Assembly: GCA_913054485.1 (NCBI GenBank)
Contig: CAJXHQ010000233.1
Span: 1 to 5,634 of the forward strand
Source: an uncultured Paracoccaceae bacterium
GTDB lineage: Bacteria; Pseudomonadota; Alphaproteobacteria; Rhodobacterales; Rhodobacteraceae
Reading direction: 5' to 3'
DNA length: 5,634 nucleotides
In this document: piece by piece, positions 1-5,634 of the stretch
Position numbering within the stretch: the stretch's first letter is position 1
How the letters are laid out: each line of letters begins with the position of its first letter
Made by a program: the position numbers and the translations under genes
Notes under the pieces: generated by a model
Database searches by the model: none
What the model saw: only the letters and a program-made list of their open reading frames with translations
Told to the model about the DNA's origin: nothing

Positions 1-790
1 TCCGCGTCAGCCCCAGGACAGTGGCCGCCCCGCCCATGTCCTTCTTCATCAGCCCCATGCTGGCGCCGGGCTTGAGGTTGAGCCCGCCGGTGTCAAAGCA
101 GACACCCTTGCCCACCAGGGTGAGCTTCGGCCCCTCGCTGCCCCAATGGATGTCGATCAGCCGCGGGCGGCGGTCCGAGGCGCGGCCCACAGTGTGGATC
201 AGCGGCAGGTTGGCCTCCAGCAGGGCGTCATCTTCGATCACTTTGACCGTGGCACCATGGGCGGCGGCCAGGGCTTCGGCCGCGCCCTGCAATTCGGCGG
301 GCCCCATGTCGGAGAATGGTGTGTTGATCAGGTCGCGGGTCAGGCATTCGCCGGCCACCAGGGCTTCGATGGCGCCGGCATCCAGCCCCTGCGGCGCGGC
401 GAGCGCGGCCTTGCCGGCTTTGCCGGGCGCGTAGCGGTCAAAGGCATAGCCGGTCATCAGCCAGCCGAAACACTCCATGTCGAGCGCAGGCCCTTCGAGG
501 CCCGAGGCAATCGCATAGGTGCCTTCGGGCAGCTTATCTGCAGCTGCGGCCAGCACGAAACGCCGCCGCGCGCGCTGCGCGGCGGTGCCGTACCCGGCCA
601 GGGCCATCTGAGCGCCGCCGTCAGGTGCAGGCACCATCAGCGTCTGGCCGATGGATCCGCTGAACCCGTTCAGCGCGGCCCAGTCCGCCACAGGGGCAGG
701 CTGCGCTGCAAGCCAGTCCGCACAGCCGTCCTGATCAATCACATGCAGATCAATCGCGGCTTCGGGCGACAGGGCAAAGACAGGCGGCAT
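1..790 (-). CDS. M17-family leucyl aminopeptidase, N-terminal part (gene runs off the left edge)
   Basis: M17 enzymes are cytosolic, usually hexameric, two-metal exopeptidases that remove N-terminal residues from peptides in protein turnover. The visible 263 residues cover the N-terminal domain and the beginning of the catalytic domain. The stretch GKGVCFDTGGLNLKPG, followed by MKKDMGGAA, is the family signature. Lys228, Asp233, Lys240 and Asp251 have the same 5-7-11 spacing as Lys250, Asp255, Lys262 and Asp273 of bovine lens aminopeptidase, that is, metal ligands plus the catalytic lysine. The remaining ligands (the Asp/Glu/Arg of the NTDAEGR signature) lie beyond the window. Two ATG codons are adjacent (793 and 790); the second is preferred because GGAG lies 6 bases upstream of it and only 3 from the first. 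The N-terminal domain seems shorter than in E. coli PepA, so this may be a short M17 paralogue and I do not assign pepA. It may be cotranscribed with the Hpt-like gene 121 bases upstream. Confidence 0.93.
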   Translation of the reverse strand, partial: MPPVFALSPEAAIDLHVIDQDGCADWLAAQPAPVADWAALNGFSGSIGQTLMVPAPDGGAQMALAGYGTAAQRARRRFVLAAAADKLPEGTYAIASGLEGPALDMECFGWLMTGYAFDRYAPGKAGKAALAAPQGLDAGAIEALVAGECLTRDLINTPFSDMGPAELQGAAEALAAAHGATVKVIEDDALLEANLPLIHTVGRASDRRPRLIDIHWGSEGPKLTLVGKGVCFDTGGLNLKPGASMGLMKKDMGGAATVLGLTR

Positions 791-796
791 CATATT

Positions 797-800
797 CTCC
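797..800 (-). promoter_or_regulatory. Ribosome binding site of the M17 aminopeptidase gene
   Basis: GGAG on the minus strand is followed by AATATGATG. It is 6 bases from the second ATG (790) and 3 from the first (793). The spacing favours initiation at the second codon. Confidence 0.6.
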
Positions 801-820
801 GGTGTGAGGAAGGTCTTACT

Positions 821-831
821 GCTAGACTAGC
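821..831. repeat. Perfect inverted repeat GCTAG-A-CTAGC upstream of the aminopeptidase gene
   Basis: An 11-base perfect inverted repeat centred 36 bases upstream of the aminopeptidase start codon. It contains two CTAG tetranucleotides, a word that is generally scarce in bacterial genomes. It could be a small operator or chance; no family-specific consensus is recognised. Confidence 0.3.
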
Positions 832-840
832 TGCAGCAGC

Positions 841-865
841 GCGGCCTGCAAGCCCAAGGGGCCGC
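841..865 (-). terminator. Candidate hairpin between the Hpt-like gene and the aminopeptidase gene
   Basis: GCGGCC (841-846) and GGCCGC (860-865) can form a 6-base-pair GC stem with a 13-base loop. A second, shorter stem, ATCCGG/CCGGAT, lies at 889-907, closer to the stop of the upstream gene. Neither is followed by a T-tract on the minus strand, so they are at best weak terminators or mRNA-processing structures. The 118-base spacing leaves open whether the two genes share a transcript. Confidence 0.25.
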
Positions 866-911
866 AGGCGCACGGAATTCCTTCCGCAATCCGGAGAATT
901 GCCGGATCAGG

Positions 912-1301
912 TCAGACCGAAAGGTCCTGCTGCTCCCAGACCGCCGTCAGCGAGCGTTCCCCGACCCGCAGCAGCCGGAACAGTGTTGCGGCCGTGGCCA
1001 CCTGGTCCTCGCCGTCAATTGCGGCCGTCACGTCGCCTGCGATCCGCGCCATGGCGTCCATGCCGACCTGATCGGAGATCGCGATCAGCGACCGGGCGCT
1101 CTTGCGCAGGTTCTCGAGATCATTCTGACGCCAGAGCCGTTCGCAATGCGACAGGCGCACGGCAAGCTCCTCGATCGCCCGGCAGACGACGTCTTCGGCG
1201 CCGGCCTGCCCGAGCTGGGCGTAGAGATCTGTCAGTTTTTCCGGATCTAGCCGGACGGATTCATTGTGCATAACCGATAATATGTTTGCCACCACGTTCA
1301 C
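912..1301 (-). CDS. Small helical protein resembling a degenerate Hpt (histidine phosphotransfer) domain
   Basis: A protein of up to 129 residues, predicted almost entirely alpha-helical, with no signal peptide or membrane segment. Residues 69-81 (ARSLIAISDQVGM) align by eye with the Hpt signature AHxLKGxxxxxGA: Ala69, Leu72, Val79 and Gly80 match. The phosphorylatable His is replaced by Arg70, and the following Lys-Gly by Ile-Ala. The length also fits a free-standing Hpt four-helix bundle. If the reading is right, the protein cannot accept phosphate at the usual site and might act as a binding or regulatory bundle; that function is inference. The start is uncertain. The longest form begins with GTG at 1301. 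GTG at 1295 has GGGG 5 bases upstream and a better-placed ribosome binding site. ATG at 1271 has no visible one. It is divergent from the carbonic anhydrase gene and upstream of the aminopeptidase gene on the same strand. An unrelated conserved helical protein remains possible. Confidence 0.75.
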   Translation of the reverse strand: MNVVANILSVMHNESVRLDPEKLTDLYAQLGQAGAEDVVCRAIEELAVRLSHCERLWRQNDLENLRKSARSLIAISDQVGMDAMARIAGDVTAAIDGEDQVATAATLFRLLRVGERSLTAVWEQQDLSV

Positions 1302-1311
1302 CCCAAGTAGT

Positions 1312-1344
1312 CATGCCCCCACGGCATGGGCACAATCTGCCGTG
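1312..1344. repeat. Two overlapping inverted repeats in the divergent intergenic region
   Basis: CATGCC (1312-1317) and GGCATG (1323-1328) form a perfect 6-base inverted repeat around a 5-base spacer. CACGGCA (1320-1326) and TGCCGTG (1338-1344) form a perfect 7-base inverted repeat. The two share the GGCA segment, so only one could fold in RNA at a time. They lie just upstream of the Hpt-like start and about 45-70 bases upstream of the expected carbonic anhydrase transcription start, positions suited to an operator. No known regulator consensus is recognised. Confidence 0.35.
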
Positions 1345-1373
1345 TACAGGTAATCAAAAGGTTTCCAGCGGGG

Positions 1374-1382
1374 TGCTATAAT
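1374..1382 (+). promoter_or_regulatory. Extended -10 promoter for the carbonic anhydrase gene
   Basis: TGCTATAAT is a full extended -10 element: TG, one base, then a perfect TATAAT. Transcription would begin near position 1389, giving a leader of about 59 bases. No good -35 hexamer is seen at 16-18 bases upstream, which fits an extended -10 promoter that does not depend on one. A perfect TATAAT is conspicuous in this GC-rich sequence. Confidence 0.55.
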
Positions 1383-1435
1383 TGCTCGAATTTGTTAGAA
1401 AATCGGGGTAATGAGCCGCGCGGACGGAACCAGAA

Positions 1436-1441
1436 AAGGGG
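1436..1441 (+). promoter_or_regulatory. Ribosome binding site of the carbonic anhydrase gene
   Basis: AAGGGG lies 6 bases before the ATG at 1448 and supports this start over the out-of-frame ATG at 1411. Confidence 0.6.
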
Positions 1442-1447
1442 ATCGAA

Positions 1448-2098
1448 ATGGAACATGCTAAGCCGTTGCCAGGGTATTTGGTAACTCGCTACCATGGCTG
1501 GAAAGCTACGTCATACGCGGAAAATTCCGCTTGGTATCAACGCCTTGCCAGCGAAGGCCAGCGCCCGCGCGCGATGGTGATTTCCTGCTGCGACAGCCGG
1601 GTGCATGTGACGTCGATCTTCGGGGCAGACCAAGGTGAGTTTTTCATTCATCGTAATATTGCCAATCTGGTGCCGCCCTATATGCCGGATGGCGATCATC
1701 ACGGCACCTCGGCGGCTATTGAATATGCGGTGACCGCGCTAAAGGTGACCCACCTGATTGTTCTTGGTCACTCGCAATGCGGCGGCGTGCAGGGCTGCAT
1801 CGACATGTGCAAGGGCAATGCGCCGCAGCTGGAGCAGAAGGACAGCTTCGTCGGCCGCTTGATGGAGTTTCTGAAGCCGCGATTCCCCGAGGTCGAGGAT
1901 ATCGAAGACCCGGTAGAACAGGCGCGCCGGTTCGAGCGGCAGGCGGTTCTGGCCTCGCTGGAGAACCTGATGACCTTCCCCTTCATCGAAACTGCGGTGA
2001 ACGATGGCACCCTCAGCCTGCACGGGCTGTGGACCGATATCGGGGCTGGCGGGCTGGAATGCTACGAGCCGGAAAAGGGAAAATTCATCCCCGTCTGA
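1448..2098 (+). CDS. Beta-class carbonic anhydrase
   Basis: A 216-residue zinc enzyme that interconverts CO2 and bicarbonate. With no signal peptide it should be cytosolic, supplying bicarbonate to carboxylases and helping pH balance. The beta-class signature is complete. Cys47 in CCDSR is the first zinc ligand, Asp49 and Arg51 form the conserved dyad, and His108 and Cys111 in HSQCGG are the other ligands. The segment FFIHRNIAN (65-73) is also typical of the family. Length is normal for bacterial enzymes of the E. coli Can/CynT type; no cyanase or other cyn gene is visible, so no symbol is given. The gene is monocistronic as far as can be seen: divergent from the Hpt-like gene and converging on the DUF3095 gene, with stop codons 16 bases apart. 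Its first 200 or so bases are less GC-rich than the rest. Confidence 0.96.
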   Translation: MEHAKPLPGYLVTRYHGWKATSYAENSAWYQRLASEGQRPRAMVISCCDSRVHVTSIFGADQGEFFIHRNIANLVPPYMPDGDHHGTSAAIEYAVTALKVTHLIVLGHSQCGGVQGCIDMCKGNAPQLEQKDSFVGRLMEFLKPRFPEVEDIEDPVEQARRFERQAVLASLENLMTFPFIETAVNDGTLSLHGLWTDIGAGGLECYEPEKGKFIPV

Positions 2099-2103
2099 TT
2101 CTG

Positions 2104-2125
2104 CAGGCCCGATTTTACGGGGCTG
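2104..2125. terminator. Candidate bidirectional hairpin between convergent genes
   Basis: CAG-G-CCCG (2104-2111) can pair with CGGG-G-CTG (2118-2125), giving seven base pairs around one G-G mismatch, with loop ATTTTA. It starts 6 bases after the carbonic anhydrase stop, and its loop contains the DUF3095 stop codon. No T-tract follows on either strand, so termination activity is a guess based on position between two convergent genes. Confidence 0.35.
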
Positions 2126-3251
2126 AGCGTATCTGCGCGGCGGCGGTTGTATAGCCTCCTGCCGCGCCATCGACGAAATGCATGTGGTCGCTGCGTTTCA
2201 GTGAGGGCACGATGCAAGTGACCATGGCCTCGTCCTGTTCGTGCAGCCCATAGCGGATATGACCCGCGGCGGCGGCCGCCTCCAGCAGGGTTTTCAGCCG
2301 GGCGCATGCCTCGGGCGGGCAGTCGAGGGTCATTTTCAGCCCGTCGTCGAATTTGCGGAAATCGGTATTGGCGCTCATCTCCTGCCGGTAGGCGGCGGGG
2401 TTGAAGCCGCGGAAGGGCCGCCCGGCGGTGAACAGAACAGCGGCAAGTGCGGATTCGGCCAGCAGGGTCAAGCGTTTCAGCGCATAGGGCAGCCCGCGGC
2501 GCACCAGCCGGGCCTCCTCGCGCAGGCCCGGCGGCGGAAAGGCCACCGGAGGGCCGCCGCGCGGCAGCGGATGGCCGCTGCGCTCCAGCCCGGCTGCAAG
2601 ATCCGCCACCTCGCCCGCGACCCGGGCAAAGCCGCGCCCCGGTTTGCCCTGCGGCAGCAGCACCAGCGACAGGATCGATCCATTGCGGGATTTTGCATTG
2701 CTCCAGCGGCAGGAGAGGCCGGTGAGGTCCGGCGGCGCAGCGGTCACCGCGGGCTGAACAGCGTATCCGCCCGCTTTCATCTGGCGTTCGGCCCAGGCCA
2801 TGCCGCCGCCTGAGAACATCGCGTAATCAACCCCTTCCGAGGCCGCGTAGCGGGCCACTTTGATGTCGAAGCCGGCATTGCGCACCCAGGTCACCGGCAG
2901 CAGGGCGGCGCGCAGCTCGATGCCGAATTCGGCATCGACCCAGGCCCGCAGCTGCGCCAGCACCTGGCGGGTGCGGCGCTCCTCGGCGGCGGGCACCGCA
3001 AAAGAGGTGCCGTCCCCGCCGAAGACAAAGGGGAAAGGCGCATCCAGAGTGTTGATCAGTGCAGAGATCACCGAGGCGCCGATCATATTGACCGTCTTGT
3101 AGCGCCCGGCCGCGATCAGCCCGGTTGAATCGACAATGTCGGTGCAGCCCAGCAGCCAGTCTTTGGGCAGCGGCGTGTAAGCTTCGCCCGCCGCCAGCTT
3201 GGCGAAATCCTTAGTGACGGGAAGGTCTTCGTAGAAACTGCCGTGTTCCAT
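2115..3251 (-). CDS. DUF3095 family protein with a nucleotidyl-cyclase-like N-terminal region
   Basis: A 378-residue protein that I recognise as DUF3095, of unknown function. Family features are the start FYEDLPVTKDF, TPLPKDW (26-32), the segment TDIVDSTGLIAAGRYK (37-52), PFVFGGDGTSF (74-84), FSGGGMAWAER (146-156) and the C-terminal HMHFVDGAAGGY (356-367). The pattern of Asp38 in TDIVDST and Asp80 in GGDG, 42 residues apart, resembles the two metal-binding aspartates of class III adenylate/guanylate cyclases, which are about 44 apart. Arg156 sits where the transition-state arginine would be, but the partner asparagine position appears to be Ala152. Cyclase activity is therefore only a hypothesis. 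No signal peptide or membrane helix is seen, so it is probably cytosolic. The ATG at 3251 is chosen because family similarity starts a few residues after it; a GTG at 3320 would add 23 residues with no family resemblance. The ribosome binding site is weak. It is divergent from the transporter gene. Confidence 0.88.
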   Translation of the reverse strand: MEHGSFYEDLPVTKDFAKLAAGEAYTPLPKDWLLGCTDIVDSTGLIAAGRYKTVNMIGASVISALINTLDAPFPFVFGGDGTSFAVPAAEERRTRQVLAQLRAWVDAEFGIELRAALLPVTWVRNAGFDIKVARYAASEGVDYAMFSGGGMAWAERQMKAGGYAVQPAVTAAPPDLTGLSCRWSNAKSRNGSILSLVLLPQGKPGRGFARVAGEVADLAAGLERSGHPLPRGGPPVAFPPPGLREEARLVRRGLPYALKRLTLLAESALAAVLFTAGRPFRGFNPAAYRQEMSANTDFRKFDDGLKMTLDCPPEACARLKTLLEAAAAAGHIRYGLHEQDEAMVTCIVPSLKRSDHMHFVDGAAGGYTTAAAQIRSAP

Positions 3252-3294
3252 GCGCCGTGATCCATGCCCTGTGCCGCTGGCCCCTTTTCCGGGG

Positions 3295-3322
3295 AGTGTA
3301 GCCGAAAATCCGGTGCCCACAA
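3295..3322 (-). promoter_or_regulatory. Possible promoter of the DUF3095 gene
   Basis: On the minus strand TTGTGG (3322-3317) and TACACT (3300-3295) are separated by 16 bases and match the sigma-70 hexamers at about 3-4 of 6 positions each. Transcription would start near 3288, about 37 bases before the ATG. A short inverted repeat, CCCC-TTTTCC-GGGG (3281-3294), overlaps the presumed start. Weak matches, so confidence is low. Confidence 0.3.
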
Positions 3323-3380
3323 TTACACATCACGGGGTTGTGCGGCGGCGGTTCCCGTGCAACGGATCGCAGAAAGGACA

Positions 3381-3386
3381 GAGGAG
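3381..3386 (+). promoter_or_regulatory. Ribosome binding site that fixes the transporter start
   Basis: GAGGAG lies 7 bases upstream of the ATG at 3394. It decides in favour of this start over the in-frame ATG at 3250, which would add 48 non-membrane, family-unlike residues and overlap the start of the divergent gene. Confidence 0.7.
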
Positions 3387-3393
3387 CGGAAGA

Positions 3394-4566
3394 ATGCAGG
3401 CGGGATTGATCGTTTTGTGTCTGGCCTATGTGCTGAGCCAGTTTTTCCGCGCCTTCCTTGCGGTGCTGAGCCAGGTGCTGGCGGCGGACCTCGGGGCGGG
3501 TGCGGATGACCTGGCCTTTGCCTCCGGGCTTTGGTTCCTGTCCTTTGCGGCGATGCAGCTGCCGGTGGGATGGGCGCTGGACAAGATCGGCCCGCGGCGC
3601 AGTGCGGCTGTGCTGCTGTTGCTGGGCGGGGCCGGCGGGGCGGCTGTTTTTGCGCTGGCAACGCTGCCCTGGCATATCGCTGCGGCGATGTTCCTGATTG
3701 GTATCGGCTGCTCGCCCGTGCTGATGGCGAGTTACTACATATTCGCCCGCGAATACCCGCCCGCGCAGTTTGCCACGCTGGCCGCCTTGATGCTGGGAGT
3801 GGGGTCGGCCGGCAATCTGGTGGCCTCTTACCCGACGGCGCTGGCGGTGGAATGGATCGGCTGGCGCGAGACGCTGGCCGGGCTGGCGGTCGTCTCGGCG
3901 CTGGTGGCAGCGGGGATCTGGGCCACGGTGAAGGACCCCGCACGCCTGGAGACCGGCGAGAAGGGGTCGGTGCTGGATCTGTTCCGGATGCCGGCGCTTT
4001 GGCCGATCATGGCACTGATGTTCGTCAACTACGCCCCGGCGGGGGCGCTGCGCGGGCTTTGGGCGGGACCCTATTTTGCCGATGTGCACGGCTTCAGCAC
4101 GGGCCAGACCGGCGTGGTGACGCTGGTGATGGGCTGTGCGATGATTGCCGGCACGCTGACCTACGGCCCGCTGGACAAACGGCTCGGCACCCGCAAATGG
4201 CTGGTGCTGGGCGGCAATCTGATCTGCGCGCTGGCGCTGGCCATGCTGGCGGTGACAGCGGCCGGTCCGGCCTGGGTTGCGGCGGCGCTGATCGCGCTGG
4301 TCGGCTTTTCCGGCGCTGCCTTCCCGGTGATCATCGCCCATGGCCGCGCCTTTGTACCTGCCCATCTGGCCGGGCGCGGGGTGACGCTTTTGAACCTCTT
4401 CGGCATTGGCGGGGTGGGAATCATGCAGTTTGCCTCGGGCCGGATGCATGTGGGTCTGGCAGAGGCGGGAACGGCCATGCCCTACCAGGCGCTTTTTGCC
4501 TTCTTTGCCCTGGTGATGGCCTTGGGATGCGCAATTTATCTGTTCAGCAAGGACAATATGGGCTGA
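3394..4566 (+). CDS. Major facilitator superfamily (MFS) transporter, substrate unknown
   Basis: A 390-residue inner-membrane protein with about 12 hydrophobic helices, at roughly residues 3-25, 40-60, 68-90, 93-115, 126-148, 160-180, 200-222, 238-258, 268-288, 292-314, 328-348 and 364-385. The MFS motif A is clear between helices 2 and 3 (GWALDKIGPRR, 59-69). Its second-half counterpart lies between helices 8 and 9 (YGPLDKRLGTRK, 257-268). The charged central loop (180-198) separates the two six-helix halves. Helix 1 begins almost at the initiator methionine, and the protein ends shortly after helix 12, so it is complete. Substrate cannot be read from the sequence and neither neighbour points to one; the proton-driven mechanism common in the family is assumed, not shown. 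It is divergent from the DUF3095 gene by 142 bases and 81 bases upstream of asd on the same strand, so partial readthrough into asd is possible. Confidence 0.92.
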   Translation: MQAGLIVLCLAYVLSQFFRAFLAVLSQVLAADLGAGADDLAFASGLWFLSFAAMQLPVGWALDKIGPRRSAAVLLLLGGAGGAAVFALATLPWHIAAAMFLIGIGCSPVLMASYYIFAREYPPAQFATLAALMLGVGSAGNLVASYPTALAVEWIGWRETLAGLAVVSALVAAGIWATVKDPARLETGEKGSVLDLFRMPALWPIMALMFVNYAPAGALRGLWAGPYFADVHGFSTGQTGVVTLVMGCAMIAGTLTYGPLDKRLGTRKWLVLGGNLICALALAMLAVTAAGPAWVAAALIALVGFSGAAFPVIIAHGRAFVPAHLAGRGVTLLNLFGIGGVGIMQFASGRMHVGLAEAGTAMPYQALFAFFALVMALGCAIYLFSKDNMG

Positions 4567-4592
4567 CCTCTCTTTAATTACGCGGCCTTTCC

Positions 4593-4599
4593 TTATAAG
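4593..4599 (+). promoter_or_regulatory. Possible -10 element of asd
   Basis: TTATAAG lies in a locally AT-richer stretch of the gap between the transporter gene and asd. Upstream sequence at the -35 distance (around CTTTAA, 4572-4577) is a poor match. If used, transcription would begin near 4606, placing the hairpin at 4609-4626 at the very 5' end of the message. Confidence 0.35.
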
Positions 4600-4608
4600 A
4601 ACCCGCGA

Positions 4609-4626
4609 GCCGGCCAAGGGGCCGGC
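4609..4626 (+). terminator. Strong GC hairpin just upstream of asd (terminator or leader structure)
   Basis: GCCGGCC-AAGG-GGCCGGC is a perfect 7-base-pair stem with a 4-base loop, starting 43 bases after the transporter stop codon and ending 10 bases before the asd ribosome binding site. It is followed by CCCCAATTT rather than a run of T, so it is not a textbook factor-independent terminator. It could end transporter transcription, or be a stabilising or regulatory structure in the asd leader. Confidence 0.5.
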
Positions 4627-4647
4627 CCCCAATTTCGGAGAAATAAT

Positions 4648-5634
4648 ATGGGTTATCGCGTCGTAATCGTCGGCGCCACGGGCAACGTGGGCCGCGAAAT
4701 GCTGAACATCCTGGCCGAGCGCCAGTTTCCGGTGGATGAACTGGCGGCTCTGGCCAGCCGTAAATCCCTGGGGACCGAGGTGACATTCGGCGAGACGACA
4801 CTGAAGACCCAGGATCTGGACACATTCGACTTCACCGGCTGGGACATGGCGCTGTTTGCCGTTGGCTCGGACGCGACCAAGACCTATGCGCCGAAGGCGG
4901 CTGCTGCGGGCTGTGTGGTGATCGATAACTCCTCGCTTTACCGTTACGACCCGGAGATCCCGCTGATCGTGCCGGAAGTGAACCCGGAAGCGATCCACGG
5001 CTATGCCAAAAAGAACATCATCGCCAACCCGAACTGTTCGACCGCGCAGATGGTTGTGGCGCTGAAGCCGCTGCATGACCGCGCCAAGATCAAGCGCGTC
5101 GTGGTGTCGACCTATCAGTCGGTGTCCGGGTCCGGCAAAGGCGGCCTGGACGAGCTGTGGGATCAGACCAAATCGATCTATAACCCCACCACCGATGTGC
5201 CGCCCAAGCAGTTCACCAAGCAGATCGCTTTCAACGTGATCCCGCATATTGATGTGTTTCTCGACGATGGCTCCACCAAAGAAGAGTGGAAGATGGTCGC
5301 CGAGACCAAGAAGATCATCGACACCTCGATCAAGGTCACTGCGACCTGCGTGCGGGTGCCGGTCTTTGTCGGCCACTCGGAAGCGATCAACATCGAATTC
5401 GAGGATTTCCTCGATGAAGATGAGGCCCGTGACATCCTGCGCGAAGCGCCGGGCATCATGGTGATCGACAAGCGCGAAGACGGCGGCTACGTGACGCCGG
5501 TGGAATGCGTCGGCGATTTCGCCACTTTCATCAGCCGCATCCGCCAGGACTCGACCCTGGACAACGGTCTGAACCTGTGGTGCGTTTCGGACAACCTGCG
5601 CAAGGGTGCCGCCCTGAACGCGGTGCAGATCGCC
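4648..5634 (+). CDS. asd: Aspartate-semialdehyde dehydrogenase (3' end beyond the window)
   Basis: The enzyme reduces L-4-aspartyl phosphate to L-aspartate 4-semialdehyde with NADPH, the branch-point step to lysine/diaminopimelate, threonine and methionine; it is cytosolic and usually essential through cell-wall synthesis. The 329 visible residues show an N-terminal Rossmann fold with GATGNVG (9-15), the phosphate-binding segment NSSLYR (94-99), the catalytic Cys130 in NPNCSTAQ, Gln157 in TYQSVSGSGKGG, and the C-terminal RVPVFVGHSEAI with Arg237 and catalytic His243. The usual length is about 340, so only roughly a dozen residues and the stop codon are missing. The ATG start has GGAG (4637-4640) 7 bases upstream, and the Rossmann strand begins immediately after it. 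Preceded by the transporter gene, a possible promoter and a GC hairpin. Confidence 0.97.
   Translation, partial: MGYRVVIVGATGNVGREMLNILAERQFPVDELAALASRKSLGTEVTFGETTLKTQDLDTFDFTGWDMALFAVGSDATKTYAPKAAAAGCVVIDNSSLYRYDPEIPLIVPEVNPEAIHGYAKKNIIANPNCSTAQMVVALKPLHDRAKIKRVVVSTYQSVSGSGKGGLDELWDQTKSIYNPTTDVPPKQFTKQIAFNVIPHIDVFLDDGSTKEEWKMVAETKKIIDTSIKVTATCVRVPVFVGHSEAINIEFEDFLDEDEARDILREAPGIMVIDKREDGGYVTPVECVGDFATFISRIRQDSTLDNGLNLWCVSDNLRKGAALNAVQIA

Noticed and set aside
146..1273. A 375-codon plus-strand open frame
   Set aside because: It is antisense to the aminopeptidase and Hpt-like genes, has arginine- and proline-rich low-complexity translation, and shows no family resemblance.
2241..2813. Plus-strand open frame opposite the DUF3095 gene
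   Set aside because: Composition is that of a shadow frame, and the opposite strand encodes a recognisable family throughout.
3250..3393. N-terminal extension of the transporter from the ATG at 3250
   Set aside because: The 48 extra residues are not membrane-like and would overlap the divergent gene's start. A good ribosome binding site precedes the ATG at 3394.
3211..5376. A 721-codon open frame on the minus strand opposite the transporter and asd genes
   Set aside because: It lies antisense to two clearly recognisable genes. Its translation is rich in Arg, His, Gln and Gly without domains, typical of a shadow frame in GC-rich DNA.
1..5634. A new defence, mobile or biosynthetic multi-gene system
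   Set aside because: The genes are housekeeping enzymes, a transporter and two uncharacterised proteins in divergent and convergent arrangement, with no shared operon, integrase, repeat array or other sign of a linked system.

Overview
The window is a GC-rich, densely packed chromosomal stretch. The protein families, codon usage and compact divergent/convergent layout suggest an alphaproteobacterium, probably of the Rhodobacterales (roseobacter-like). This placement is inferred from protein character, not from a marker gene. I see no rRNA, tRNA, insertion sequence, CRISPR array or phage gene.

Layout, left to right. (1) The left edge cuts a minus-strand gene for an M17-family leucyl aminopeptidase; the N-terminal domain and first four active-site residues are present. 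(2) Upstream of it on the same strand is a 129-residue helical protein that looks like a histidine-phosphotransfer (Hpt) domain whose phospho-accepting histidine is replaced by arginine. (3) A divergent intergenic region of about 146 bases carries an extended -10 promoter and two overlapping inverted repeats, and leads into a plus-strand beta-class carbonic anhydrase. (4) That gene converges, with only 16 bases between stop codons, on a minus-strand DUF3095 gene. Its product has the two metal-binding aspartate motifs expected of a class III nucleotidyl-cyclase-like fold. (5) Across another divergent region of about 142 bases lies a plus-strand 12-helix major facilitator transporter. (6) Following it after an 81-base gap is asd, encoding aspartate-semialdehyde dehydrogenase, cut by the right edge about a dozen residues before its expected end. 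A strong GC hairpin lies just ahead of the asd ribosome binding site.

The genes do not form one pathway. Three are housekeeping metabolic enzymes: peptide turnover, CO2/bicarbonate interconversion, and the aspartate-family amino acid and diaminopimelate branch. One is a transporter of unknown substrate. Two are possible signalling-related proteins of unknown role, the degenerate Hpt-like protein and the cyclase-like DUF3095 protein. I found no convincing undescribed multi-gene system; these last two proteins are the best candidates for follow-up.
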